Part shown: positions 10,429-18,795 of the stretch, piece by piece | Layout: each line of letters starts with the position of its first letter | Position numbering within the stretch: the stretch's first letter is position 1 | Source of the DNA: Roseovarius sp. ZX-A-9 | GTDB taxonomy: Bacteria; Pseudomonadota; Alphaproteobacteria; Rhodobacterales; Rhodobacteraceae | Reading direction: 5' to 3' | Length of the DNA: 64,000 nucleotides | Assembly: GCF_028369135.1 (NCBI RefSeq) | Contig: NZ_JAPWHW010000007.1 | Coordinates: forward strand, 124,001 to 188,000 | Translations under genes and position numbers: made by a program | The notes under the pieces: model-generated | Databases searched by the model: none | Seen by the model: only the letters and a program-made list of their open reading frames with translations | Told to the model about the DNA's origin: nothing

Positions 10429-11559
10429 TTAGAAGCTCAGGTTGATCGCGGTACCGATAACGGTGCCTTCGATTTCGGTTCCGGCCGTGCCATTGTCGTC
10501 AACTTCCGCGAAGACGGCATAGATGTCCCAATCGACACCCGGGCCCAGATCGCGGCTGGCGCCGATACGGTACGCAGTGTACTCTTCGTTAGCACCAGCG
10601 GCGCCCGTGGCTTTGCTCTCGCCTTGGAAGGTCAGAGCTTCAAACGCCCAGGGGCCAGGTGCGTCGTATGTCACACCAAAGCTCCAGCCTTCCTGATCGC
10701 CAACACCGGCGGCCACGCCGTTGTCGTTCTCAGCATAGTGGCCACCAACGGTGAAATCGGCGAAGCCGATCTGCATGCCGATACCCCAAGTGTCGGGATC
10801 GGAGATGCCGCCCACGTTGGAGTCTGCGGTGCCGTAGCGTGCGCCAACGGTGACCGAAGTCGAGCCGAAGGTCTGGCTGTAGTTCAGGCCGATGTCGAAG
10901 ATATCGGTCAGACCAGCCGCGTTGTTGTTGTTGTGGTTGGTCAGCGCGTTGCCACCGTTGTTACGTGCATACGAAACACCAACAGTCAGACCGTTGAAGG
11001 ACGGCGTGAAGTAGGTCAGGCGGTCAACGTCGTTGTTACGACCAACTTCGGTGTAAGCCGAAACCATCGCGCCACGGAAGATACCGGGCAGCGGGCCACC
11101 AGTCGAACCCGAGAGCGGAATGAATGCCGAGATCGAAGGCGAGTTGATGTACATCGAGGTCACGCCAGGAGCGGCAACCATCGAAGTGTAACCAGCCGAG
11201 TTTTCCGAACCGATGACGATGCGGCCCAGCGTGTCGCCGGAAATCGTCATGTAGGTTTCGTCGATGCCGATGGCACCGCCACCGTTGTTTTCACCTTCCA
11301 TCTGAACGTTGATACCGAAGGTGATACCGTTGTCCAGAGTGATCGAGGGCGAGAAGATGATTTCAGTGGTCGAGTGGAAGCCGATGCCGTCGTTGTCGGT
11401 TTGACCGGCACCTGTACCGGCAAGATTGCCGCTCAGGTCGGTGTAAGCGACGTGCTGATTCATGTAACCACCCCAGTTCAGGTCCCATTCTTGGGCCGTC
11501 GCCGGAGCCGCCATTGCGCAACCGATGATCGCGCTGGTGCAAAGCAGATGCTTTTTCAA
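10429..11559 (-). CDS. Outer-membrane porin, Rhodobacter type
   Basis: 376 residues, with a signal peptide of about 22 residues ending in PATAQ. The mature chain EWDLNWGGYMNQHVAY is a 16-strand-type porin with alternating aromatic strands, many Asn/Gly/Asp-rich loops and a C-terminal Phe (GTAINLSF), the outer-membrane assembly signal. It allows passive diffusion of small hydrophilic solutes. The start codon is TTG, supported by a strong ribosome site GAGGAGGGA 6 nt before it. It is monocistronic between its own promoter region and the terminator. Confidence 0.94.
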   Translation of the reverse strand: MKKHLLCTSAIIGCAMAAPATAQEWDLNWGGYMNQHVAYTDLSGNLAGTGAGQTDNDGIGFHSTTEIIFSPSITLDNGITFGINVQMEGENNGGGAIGIDETYMTISGDTLGRIVIGSENSAGYTSMVAAPGVTSMYINSPSISAFIPLSGSTGGPLPGIFRGAMVSAYTEVGRNNDVDRLTYFTPSFNGLTVGVSYARNNGGNALTNHNNNNAAGLTDIFDIGLNYSQTFGSTSVTVGARYGTADSNVGGISDPDTWGIGMQIGFADFTVGGHYAENDNGVAAGVGDQEGWSFGVTYDAPGPWAFEALTFQGESKATGAAGANEEYTAYRIGASRDLGPGVDWDIYAVFAEVDDNGTAGTEIEGTVIGTAINLSF

Positions 11560-11895
11560 GGTTGTCCCTCCTCATAATAGCAGGAATAGAGTGTCATGAT
11601 CCGCCGCCTCCAAAGATAGACGCGGCTTGGGGATCAAATGCAGCTTTTTGCCCCTAGGTGTCAACGCGCGCCGCGAACCCCGCAATGTTGTTGCCCCGGT
11701 TGTGACGAATAAAGCACACAACAACTGTGGCGCACCTTCGATTCGACCTGAAATTACTGAAAAGCCCCAAGTTTCAGAGACAAAAGCGGGTAGCGCCCGA
11801 GGGTTTATTGTTGGTCTGTTGGCTGCGGAAAGCCCTCCAAAAAGGTGATTCCGGGGGCAAATTCCGGGGCTATTGCACAGGCCAGACAGCTTTCG
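11560..11895. promoter_or_regulatory. 336-bp intergenic region upstream of the porin gene
   Basis: Holds the porin leader and promoter and the sequence downstream of pcaB. On the minus strand a TTGACA at 11659-11664 is a possible -35 box about 100 nt before the porin start, with only a weak -10 (GCATTT or CATTTG) after it. A 73-codon plus-strand frame here has no ribosome site or recognisable product, and I do not call it a gene. Nothing else is recognised. Confidence 0.4.
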
Positions 11896-12963
11896 TCAGG
11901 CGCGAGTCGTGCCGATGGACTCAATCGCCGAGACCATCCTTCCGGCGGCTGACAAGGCCGCACCGGTGGCCAGCATCATCTGTGGCAACAGCATCCATTC
12001 CAGCGTCCAGGCGGCCCCCGAACGCTCTTGCTCATGCAGCAGCGTGCCGGTCAGCCCGGTCAGTTGGGCCGCATTGAACCGCGCCAGCGTGACCAGCATT
12101 TCGGCATCTATAGGATTGGTCTTGTGCGCCATCGCCGACGACGCGCCGCCGCTGGCCAGCCGCAGCACCTGCGGCCCGCTCTGCGCCATCAAGGCCACGT
12201 CCTGCCCGACCTTGCCCAGACTGCCGGTGAGCATTGCCAGCCAGCCACCAAACTCCACCAGCGCGTCACGCTCTACATGCCAGGCACTGTCGGGGGCTGC
12301 CAGATCCAGCGCCGCCGCCATATGCGCCGCGATCGCGTCGCGTTGCCCACCCAGCGTGCTGCCGGTGCCGACCGGCCCGCCCAGTTGCAGCCGCAAGAGG
12401 CGCGGGCGCAGTTCGGTCAGGCGACCCAGATGGCGCGGCAATGGCCCCTGCCAGCCACGCAAGCGGTCGCCCACGGTGATCGGCAGCGCGGGTTGCATCC
12501 GGGTCATGCCCATCATCTGCGCCGCGCCGAACCGCTCTGACAGCCCTTTCAGCGCCGTGATCACCGCCCCGAGTCGCGCCTCCAGCAGGTCGCAGACATC
12601 GCGCAGCGCCAGCACCAGCGCCGTGTCCATGACATCCTGCGAGGTCAGCCCGCCATGCACCGCGCCGTGCAGCGCCTCGGGCAAGGCCGCGCGCAATTGC
12701 GCCACCAGCCCCGGCACCGGCATGCCGTCCCGCAGGGCCGTGGCCGCCAGCAGGTTTAGGTCGGGTGTGAATGCCAGGATTGCCTTTGCTGCGTCCCCGG
12801 CGATCTCTTCGGGCACCTGCCCTACGGCAGCCTTGGCGCGAGCATAGGCCGCCTCGACCCGCAACATATCGTGCATCTGCGCGTCCGGCCCCAGCCGAGC
12901 GGCGATTTCCGCGTCCGACAAAAGCCCCTGCAACCAGGGTGAGCCAAAGACCGTGCCGGTCAT
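11896..12963 (-). CDS. pcaB: 3-carboxy-cis,cis-muconate cycloisomerase PcaB
   Basis: Third step of the protocatechuate branch of the beta-ketoadipate pathway, cyclising 3-carboxymuconate to 4-carboxymuconolactone. It belongs to the fumarase/aspartase superfamily: GGLTSQDVMDTALVLALRD and the signature region GGASSAMAHKTNPIDAEM are clear. At 355 residues it is shorter than many PcaB proteins (about 450), which often have an extra C-terminal domain; short forms are common in alphaproteobacteria. It overlaps the BKACE gene by 4 nt. Confidence 0.93.
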   Translation of the reverse strand: MTGTVFGSPWLQGLLSDAEIAARLGPDAQMHDMLRVEAAYARAKAAVGQVPEEIAGDAAKAILAFTPDLNLLAATALRDGMPVPGLVAQLRAALPEALHGAVHGGLTSQDVMDTALVLALRDVCDLLEARLGAVITALKGLSERFGAAQMMGMTRMQPALPITVGDRLRGWQGPLPRHLGRLTELRPRLLRLQLGGPVGTGSTLGGQRDAIAAHMAAALDLAAPDSAWHVERDALVEFGGWLAMLTGSLGKVGQDVALMAQSGPQVLRLASGGASSAMAHKTNPIDAEMLVTLARFNAAQLTGLTGTLLHEQERSGAAWTLEWMLLPQMMLATGAALSAAGRMVSAIESIGTTRA

Positions 12964-13790
12964 GCTGCGCGCAATCCCAAGATGCGCCGCGCCTCGTCGG
13001 GGCTGGCGACGGGGCGTTCATATTTTTCGCACAGATCGGCCGCGCGCCGGATCAGCGCCGCGTTGGATGGCGCCAGCGTCGTACGATCCAGCCGCACATT
13101 ATCCTCCAGCCCGGCGCGGGTATGCCCACCCGCCGCGATGGCCCATTCGTTCACCACGATCTGGTTCGGACCGATGCCAGCCGCGCACCATTCGGCCTCA
13201 GGCGCGCGTGCCTGCATCAGCGCCACGTAGAAATCGAACACTTCGCGGTCCGCGGGCATGGCGTTTTTCACCCCCATGACGAACTGCACGTAAAGCCTGC
13301 CATAAAGCGCCCCCTCCGCGTGCAGCCGGATCGCCTGCAGGATATGGCTAAGGTCGAACGCCTCGACTTCGGGCGTGACCTGGTATTTCTGCATCTCGGC
13401 ACCGAGCCAGGCCACCAGATCGGGTGGGTTCTCATAGACCCGCGTCGGGAAATTGTTCGACCCGACCGACAGCGACGCCATCTCGGGCCGCAGGGACAGC
13501 ATCCCGCCGCGCGCGTGGCCCGCGCCAGAGCGGCCGCCGGTAGAGAACTGGATGATCATGCCGGGGCAATGCTTGCGCAGCCCCTCTTGCAGCGCGGCAA
13601 AGCGGTCGGGGTCAGAACTGGGCGTGCCATCGTCATTGCGAACATGACAATGGGCGATGGCGGCACCGGCCTCGAAGGCTTCATGCGTTGATTCGATCTG
13701 TTCCGTCACGGTGATCGGCACCGCCGGGTTGTCGGCCTTGGTCGGGACAGACCCGGTGATGGCAACGCACAGGATACAGGGGCGGGTCAT
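12960..13790 (-). CDS. Beta-keto acid cleavage enzyme (BKACE, DUF849), copy 1
   Basis: 276-residue TIM-barrel zinc enzyme. The family (type member 3-keto-5-aminohexanoate cleavage enzyme) condenses a beta-keto acid with acetyl-CoA to give acetoacetate and a shortened acyl-CoA. Zinc ligands expected from the family are present: H47 and H49 in AHCHVRND and E229 in AGLEDN. It sits between pcaC and pcaB, so beta-ketoadipate is an attractive substrate: cleavage would give succinyl-CoA and acetoacetate without the usual CoA-transferase and thiolase. That assignment is inference from position. Confidence 0.9.
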   Translation of the reverse strand: MTRPCILCVAITGSVPTKADNPAVPITVTEQIESTHEAFEAGAAIAHCHVRNDDGTPSSDPDRFAALQEGLRKHCPGMIIQFSTGGRSGAGHARGGMLSLRPEMASLSVGSNNFPTRVYENPPDLVAWLGAEMQKYQVTPEVEAFDLSHILQAIRLHAEGALYGRLYVQFVMGVKNAMPADREVFDFYVALMQARAPEAEWCAAGIGPNQIVVNEWAIAAGGHTRAGLEDNVRLDRTTLAPSNAALIRRAADLCEKYERPVASPDEARRILGLRAA

Positions 13791-13871
13791 GGGCGGTCTC
13801 CTTGTTATGGTGGTCAGAGTTGCCGACTCGGCACCAATCTTGCCAAGCGGCGTGAAAGCCGCATGGCGCCT

Positions 13872-14264
13872 CTACAACTCTCCCCGTTCCTCCAGTACCT
13901 TCCTAGCCGCGCGGAAACACTCCAGCCCCTGCGGCACGCCGCAATAGATCGCAACCACATGAATGATTGCGCGAATTTCCTCCTTTGACACGCCATTGTT
14001 CAGCGCACCCCGGCAGTGGATTTCCCATTCATGCATCTTGCCCAGCGCGCCGATCATCGCGAGGTTCATCATGCTGCGCGTCTTGGGCTCGATCACATCG
14101 TCGCCCCAGCCAAAGCCCCAGCACCAAGCGGTCATGACCTCCTGAAAGGGGCGGGTAAAATCGTCGGCGGCGGCGAGGTTCTTCTCGACATATTCGGCCC
14201 CGAGAGTGCCCTTGCGCTGTTCCAGCCCCTTGAGAAACAGGTCTTCGTTGAATGTGTCCGGCAT
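13872..14264 (-). CDS. pcaC: 4-carboxymuconolactone decarboxylase PcaC
   Basis: 130 residues from MPDTFNEDLF, the standard PcaC size; the frame is open 35 codons further upstream but without family similarity. It decarboxylates the PcaB product to beta-ketoadipate enol-lactone. The carboxymuconolactone-decarboxylase fold is shown by RSMMNLAMIGALGKMHEWEI, CRGALNNGVSKEEIRAIIH and YCGVPQGLECFRAAR. First of a three-gene minus-strand set with the BKACE and pcaB. No pcaGH, pcaD or pcaIJ is in the window. Confidence 0.94.
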   Translation of the reverse strand: MPDTFNEDLFLKGLEQRKGTLGAEYVEKNLAAADDFTRPFQEVMTAWCWGFGWGDDVIEPKTRSMMNLAMIGALGKMHEWEIHCRGALNNGVSKEEIRAIIHVVAIYCGVPQGLECFRAARKVLEERGEL

Positions 14265-14373
14265 TGCTCGGTCCTTCGTGTTTTGAATGGTTCGGTGTCT
14301 GATACGGCGCCAGCTGTTGCCAGCGCGCCCTTGGCCGGGATTGAACACCATCAGAGGCCGGTCGTGCAACGCA

Positions 14374-15627
14374 TTAGCCGTTCTCGGGATCCGGTTCGGG
14401 ATCGGGCATCACTTCGGAGAATCGCCCCGAGGCAGCGCGCTGCGCGGCACCGTCCTCTTGCGCGGCGTCGGCTGCATCAAGTGCTGCAAGCCGCAAGCCC
14501 GCATGGCGGTACACCGGCCTGCCCGCCCGCACCAGCCCCCGCAACCGTGCGGCCTGACTGTGTTTCTTGGCCACCTGATGCGGCTGAAAATCATCGTAAT
14601 CGCGGGGGCCGTGATCGCGCCCCAGCACCAGCGCCCCCGCCGCCACAGCACTTTGCAACAGCGCCTGCCCGACGGGGCTGCGGGTGATCACGCCGTTCAT
14701 GCCTGCATCCTCACCCACCGGACCGCCGCCCGGCCAGATATCCGCCGCCGCGATATCGGCGGCCTCGCCGATGGCATCGGGACATAGCTTGCACCGGGTC
14801 TGAATACGCCAGCCCGCCTCGTCGCCCCACATCTCGCGGTAGGTTTTCTCGAACGCGCGCCCATCGCGCGTTTCGACCCGCGTGCGCCCCGGATTGCCGT
14901 AGCCGCGATACCGAAACAGCGTCAACTCGTCCTCATCCAGCCCGTATTCATCCAGCACCGCCCGGCTCTTGCCCAGATCCGAGGCGCCGCCACAGACCAT
15001 GACCAGCACCGCGACCAGCAAGGTATCAAGGCGTGGATCGGCCTTGGCGCGGGCCCGCACCGCGCCTGCATCACAGGGTTTGGCGATGATCGCAAAGGGC
15101 TGGTTCCGGTCTAGCGCCGCCGTCAGCCCCGCCAGCGTGTCCGTGGGGCTGTAGCGCGAACCGGCATTGGCGATGACCTCTTCGGGCGTATCGCTCAACA
15201 CCCAGCGACTGCGCATCGGGGCCGAAGGGTCGGCACCGCAATGCAGGATGAACTGCGCTTGTCCGGACCGCAGCAGATGCACCGCCAACGCCGTTAGAAC
15301 GCCGCCCGTTGCGGCGCGAAAGCGGATATCGACGTCACCAGCCCAAGCCTCGCCCATATGGGTGTAGCTGCCCCAGACCGGATCCTCGTTGGCCCCTTGC
15401 GGGGTCGCCTCGGCTATCACGCCGGGACAGGCTGCCAGAATGGCCGCGTCAGCCGCAGGCAACTCGGGTTCCAGTGGCGCGGGCCGCAACCGTCCCTCTG
15501 GCGTCATCGTCATCCGCCATCGCTCTGGCCCCAACGCCTCGCACAGGCCACAGCCAATGCACAGGCCGTTTTCGACCACCTCGCGCACAGAGGCCGGGAC
15601 ACGCGCCCCGGTCAAAACAACACACAA
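14374..15627 (-). CDS. Coenzyme F420 hydrogenase/dehydrogenase beta-subunit (FrhB/FdhB) family protein
   Basis: About 417 residues from a TTG at 15627, or about 404 from a GTG at 15588 (VREVVENGLCIGCGLCEA); the start is uncertain. The N terminus carries CIGCGLC (C23, C26, C29) and a later CP, giving a ferredoxin-like [4Fe-4S] site. The centre has AIIAKPCDAGAVRA and TRCKLCPDAIGEAADIA, typical of FrhB-like flavin/iron-sulfur electron-transfer subunits. Rhodobacterales are not known to make F420, so an NAD(P)H- or ferredoxin-linked reductase role, as in 7-hydroxymethyl-chlorophyll reductase relatives, is more likely. Substrate unknown. Confidence 0.85.
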   Translation of the reverse strand: MCVVLTGARVPASVREVVENGLCIGCGLCEALGPERWRMTMTPEGRLRPAPLEPELPAADAAILAACPGVIAEATPQGANEDPVWGSYTHMGEAWAGDVDIRFRAATGGVLTALAVHLLRSGQAQFILHCGADPSAPMRSRWVLSDTPEEVIANAGSRYSPTDTLAGLTAALDRNQPFAIIAKPCDAGAVRARAKADPRLDTLLVAVLVMVCGGASDLGKSRAVLDEYGLDEDELTLFRYRGYGNPGRTRVETRDGRAFEKTYREMWGDEAGWRIQTRCKLCPDAIGEAADIAAADIWPGGGPVGEDAGMNGVITRSPVGQALLQSAVAAGALVLGRDHGPRDYDDFQPHQVAKKHSQAARLRGLVRAGRPVYRHAGLRLAALDAADAAQEDGAAQRAASGRFSEVMPDPEPDPENG

Positions 15628-15737
15628 CGGCGGGCTGCCCGGTTTCGGGCCATGGCCTGACCCTTCCCTTGGCGCAGATTATCGCGCCTGACCCGCCGCA
15701 CCGCGTACAGGGCGGGGGTAATCGGGATCGCTTTCAT
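15612..15737 (-). CDS. Possible 41-codon leader ORF before the FrhB-like gene
   Basis: ATG at 15737 preceded 8 nt upstream by AAGAGGAG, the strongest ribosome site in this intergenic region. The product is 41 residues, very basic (nine Arg), and its stop (15612-15614) overlaps the TTG start of the FrhB-like gene by 16 nt. It could be a coupling or leader peptide that explains how the poorly signalled downstream gene is translated, or a small protein. I recognise no family. Confidence 0.35.
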   Translation of the reverse strand: MKAIPITPALYAVRRVRRDNLRQGKGQAMARNRAARRCVLF

Positions 15738-15888
15738 CTACGGAACTCCTCTTGTCATTGCCCCATCTTGCGGGTCGACGGCCGGCACCTCTGACCTGAA
15801 AGCGACATGCTGGCGGCGCGTGTGCGCATTGCCTTGGCCCCTGCAAGTAGCGCAGAATGCGCCGGACACCGCAACACAGGAGCACCCC

Positions 15889-16662
15889 ATGGCCCAGACT
15901 TCGCAGATTTCCCCGGCACCCAGCATCGCCAATATCGACCACTGGCCAGAGCGCGTGCAGATGGCCGCCGCGTTTCGCTGGACCGAGCGGCTGAACATGC
16001 ACGAAGCGGTGGCGAACCATTTCAGCCTTGCGGTGAACGAGGACGGAACGCAGTTCCTGATGAACCCCAACCAGATGCATTTTGCCCGCATCCGCGCCTC
16101 GGACCTGCTGCTGCTTGACGCGAATGACCCCGACACGCTGGAACGCCCCGGCGCACCCGATCCGACCGCCTGGGGGCTGCACGGGTCGGTGCATCGGCAT
16201 TGCCGCCATGCGCGCTGCGTCATGCATGTGCATTCGATCCATGCCACCGTGCTGGCCTGTCTCGCCGACAGCACCCTGCCACCCATCGACCAGAACACCG
16301 CGACCTTTTACAATCGCTACGTCGTCGATGAGGGATTTTCGGGCCTTGCCTTCGAAAGTGAAGGCGAGCGCTGCGCACGGATGCTGAGCGATCCAAAGGT
16401 CAAGGTGATGATCATGGGCAATCACGGCGTCTTGATCCTCGGCGACAGCGTCGCGGACACATTCAACCGGATGTATTACTTCGAGCGCGCCGCCGAGACG
16501 TATATTCGCGCGCTCCAGACCGGTCAGCCGCTACGCGTGCTGAGCGACGAGATCGCGGAAAAAACCGCGCGTGAGCTGGACGACTATCCCGGCCAGGCCG
16601 AACGGCACATGTCCGAACTGATGGCGATCCTTGATGACGAGAAGTCGAACTACGCCAGCTGA
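15889..16662 (+). CDS. Class II aldolase/adducin-family protein
   Basis: 257 residues from the ATG at 15889, which has an ACAGGAG site upstream. The fold is the zinc-dependent class II aldolase (fuculose-phosphate aldolase/adducin head) type. Likely metal ligands are in HVHSIHATVLACL, with a downstream His in IMGNHGVLILG, and the C-terminal DTFNRMYYFERAAETYI helix is typical. Members cleave or decarboxylate hydroxy acids and sugar phosphates; nothing identifies the substrate here. Divergent from the FrhB-like gene. Confidence 0.87.
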   Translation: MAQTSQISPAPSIANIDHWPERVQMAAAFRWTERLNMHEAVANHFSLAVNEDGTQFLMNPNQMHFARIRASDLLLLDANDPDTLERPGAPDPTAWGLHGSVHRHCRHARCVMHVHSIHATVLACLADSTLPPIDQNTATFYNRYVVDEGFSGLAFESEGERCARMLSDPKVKVMIMGNHGVLILGDSVADTFNRMYYFERAAETYIRALQTGQPLRVLSDEIAEKTARELDDYPGQAERHMSELMAILDDEKSNYAS

Positions 16663-16684
16663 CCACAGGACAGCCTGAGCGGGA

Positions 16685-17716
16685 TCACCGGGATGTGGCC
16701 CCCTGATACCCGCCCAGAACCCGCGTCAGGTTCGGGCCCAGATCGTCGCTGAGATACCCGCCCTCCTGCACGAAGAGCACCGGCAGGCCGGGGCGGGCAA
16801 GCGCCGCGCCGATCTGCTCGAAACCGTCCGCGGTCACGGCCATCGCCTTGAAAGGATCACTTTCATGCGCATCAAGGCCCAGCGCCACCACCAGAACATC
16901 GGCGCCGAAATCGGCGATACGTGTCTGGGCCGCGCCCAGCGCCTCCAGAAACGCCGCGTCGCCGCTGCCCATCGGCAGGGCCAGGTTGAGGTTATAGCCC
17001 AGCCCGGCGCCCACTCCGCGCTCTGACGCGTGGCCCCAGAAGAACGGGTAGAACCCCGTCGGGTCGGCATGGATCGACACCGTCAGAACATCGTTGCGCG
17101 CATAGAATATATCCTGCGTGCCGTTGCCGTGGTGCACGTCGACATCAAGGATCGCAGGCCGTAGCCCCTTGCTGCGCAACCGTTCTGCCGCAATCGCGCT
17201 GTTGTTAAGAAAACAAAACCCGCTCGCCATGTCCGCATAGGCATGATGCCCCGGCGGGCGTGACAGTGAATAGACCGCCCGCGCGCCATCCGCGACCGCG
17301 TCCGCACCAGAGATGGCAGTCTGTGCCGAGGCATAGGCCGAGCTCCAAGTTTGCGCGCCGATGGGACAGGCGGTATCGCCCTGATGATAGCCCGCCTGCC
17401 CGACTGGCGAGGTCGGATAGCTGTCGTTTCGGGCGCGAGCGTGGATATTGGGAATCACCTCGGGGGCGGCACCGGGCAGATCCTGCCAGCGGGTATGTAT
17501 GGTCTGCAGGAACGCCACATACTCTGGCGTATGGATCGCCGCGATGGGCCCCAACCCGGCATCGCCCGGCGCCTCGAAAGTGCAACCCGCTGCCTCGGCT
17601 CCGGCGCGCAGGCGTGTCACGCGCTCGGGCTGTTCGGGGCTGGACCGCTTCGTGCCCATGACCAGAAAATTCTGCGGGTCGTGCTGGGTCTGGACAGGGT
17701 CGAAAATGGCTTTCAT
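16685..17716 (-). CDS. Histone-deacetylase-family amidohydrolase, acetylpolyamine deacetylase type (copy 1)
   Basis: 343 residues of the zinc-dependent arginase/deacetylase fold. Catalytic and metal residues are visible: the HH pair in RPPGHHAYAD, the metal-binding DVDVHHGNGTQD, and a later D in ALGLDAHESDPF. GYHQGDTACPIGAQTW aligns with the loop region of bacterial acetylpolyamine amidohydrolases rather than AcuC. Expected reaction: N-acetylpolyamine plus water to polyamine plus acetate. It is a lone gene with its own AGGAGG site, and is closely related to the copy at 45202-46224. Confidence 0.88.
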   Translation of the reverse strand: MKAIFDPVQTQHDPQNFLVMGTKRSSPEQPERVTRLRAGAEAAGCTFEAPGDAGLGPIAAIHTPEYVAFLQTIHTRWQDLPGAAPEVIPNIHARARNDSYPTSPVGQAGYHQGDTACPIGAQTWSSAYASAQTAISGADAVADGARAVYSLSRPPGHHAYADMASGFCFLNNSAIAAERLRSKGLRPAILDVDVHHGNGTQDIFYARNDVLTVSIHADPTGFYPFFWGHASERGVGAGLGYNLNLALPMGSGDAAFLEALGAAQTRIADFGADVLVVALGLDAHESDPFKAMAVTADGFEQIGAALARPGLPVLFVQEGGYLSDDLGPNLTRVLGGYQGATSR

Positions 17717-17942
17717 CGGGGCACCTCCTGCGCGCTTTCCGGGGGGGTGCCGGTCATGTCATACAAGACGGCGCGGAACGCTTCTCCGCGTATCCCCCGC
17801 CCCCCCCTTAAACCCGGTGAAACTTGATTTGAACCACAAAGAGTGACAAGCTGTTAGGGATTACACTCGATTTTCAGCCATCCCATACCAGACGAATTTT
17901 CTGCCCGGCACGGACCAATCCATTTCTCGGGAGTTTTGCAAG

Positions 17943-18665
17943 ATGAGGTATTTTCACGCTTTCTTGGCGGTCTGTGCAAGTTTGATCAGCCTTCCTGCGG
18001 CCGCCAATACGATTGACCCCACTGGGGTCAATTCGATCTACAGTCAGGCCAGTTTCGGGGCCACGCCATTCGACATCCGGTTCAGGCCAATCCAGGAATA
18101 CGTCGATCCGCGTCACGTCAATCTCAACATCCAAACCGAAATGCAGGACTTGTTCGACACGCAAAGCAACGGCCCGGCGCTGAACCTGTTCCTTGTCAAT
18201 TCGATCACCAGCCCTTTCGGTGGTACCACCGTTGGTGTGACCGAGTTCATAGCCACTGGATTTGACCCGGCCACTGGCATGTCTCTTGGCGAATGGCGCA
18301 ACAATATCGCGTATAACCGCAACTTTTTGGGCGCGACTTTTGCACCTTACGGAGTTGCACACGAGATCGGACACGCGCTTGGTCTGTTCCACGAAACAAC
18401 CGGCCCGATATTCAATCCCGGCCCGCCACCCGACAATCTGATGAACCAGTTCGCGTCCTCCCCCCTTCTGCGACCAGATCAGGTTCAGACCATGCTGCTA
18501 TCGCCGTTCCTGCAGGGCAGCGCGTCCAGTGGCTTTTTTGTTGACGTGAACGTGTTCGATGTGCAGTCGGCACCATCTGTCGTCCCGCTTCCCGCAGGCG
18601 CTGTGCTTTTGCTGTCAGCATTCGGCTCACTTGCCTTCATGCGGCGGCGGCGCAATCTTGCATGA
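17943..18665 (+). CDS. Secreted zinc metalloprotease-like protein with VPLPA-CTERM sorting signal
   Basis: 240 residues. The signal peptide (about 1-21, ending in LPAAA) indicates export. The metzincin zinc motif HEIGHALGLFH (HExxHxxGxxH) lies near residue 140 and is complete. The C terminus has VPLPAGAVLLLSAFGSLAF followed by RRRR: the VPLPA-CTERM tripartite tail recognised by an exosortase, seen mainly in Rhodobacterales. So it is probably a surface or matrix-attached peptidase. The region between is rich in Asn/Phe with no further domain recognised. GGGAG lies before the ATG. Confidence 0.85.
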   Translation: MRYFHAFLAVCASLISLPAAANTIDPTGVNSIYSQASFGATPFDIRFRPIQEYVDPRHVNLNIQTEMQDLFDTQSNGPALNLFLVNSITSPFGGTTVGVTEFIATGFDPATGMSLGEWRNNIAYNRNFLGATFAPYGVAHEIGHALGLFHETTGPIFNPGPPPDNLMNQFASSPLLRPDQVQTMLLSPFLQGSASSGFFVDVNVFDVQSAPSVVPLPAGAVLLLSAFGSLAFMRRRRNLA

Positions 18666-18692
18666 GGACAGCCATGTGAACCGCCAAAGCCA

Positions 18693-18725
18693 CTTGCGCT
18701 TTTCCTGAAACAGGGAAAGTGCAAG
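18693..18725 (+). terminator. Stem-loop after the VPLPA-CTERM gene
   Basis: A 15-bp stem with two mismatches, CTTGCGCTTTTCCTG (18693-18707) and CAGGGAAAGTGCAAG (18711-18725), with a 3-nt loop, 28 nt past the stop. No T-run follows. It probably ends or protects the mRNA. Confidence 0.4.
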
Positions 18726-18726
18726 C

Positions 18727-18794
18727 GGCCCACGCGCTGTCAATGTTGCGGACGTTTCGCATCCGATCAGCACTTCATATCAGACGCGAAACGT
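18727..18794 (-). repeat. 68-bp intergenic repeat, copy A, with inverted repeat at its end
   Basis: Aligns without gaps to 54957-55024 (47 of 68 positions by eye; 30 of 38 in the half away from the gene stop). Its gene-proximal end is a 9-bp perfect inverted repeat, ACGTTTCGC (18752-18760) and GCGAAACGT (18786-18794), placed 1 nt after the aldehyde dehydrogenase stop. So it may also act as the transcript end of that operon. Confidence 0.6.
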
Positions 18795-18795
18795 A

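Noticed and set aside
10624..11577. A 317-codon plus-strand frame
   Set aside because: Antisense to the porin, which has a signal peptide, C-terminal Phe and terminator; the plus-strand frame has none.
11627..11848. A 73-codon plus-strand frame upstream of the porin
   Set aside because: No ribosome site, no family and no operon context; the region fits a promoter.
16663..16684. A terminator between the convergent aldolase and deacetylase genes
   Set aside because: The gap is 22 nt and shows no convincing stem.
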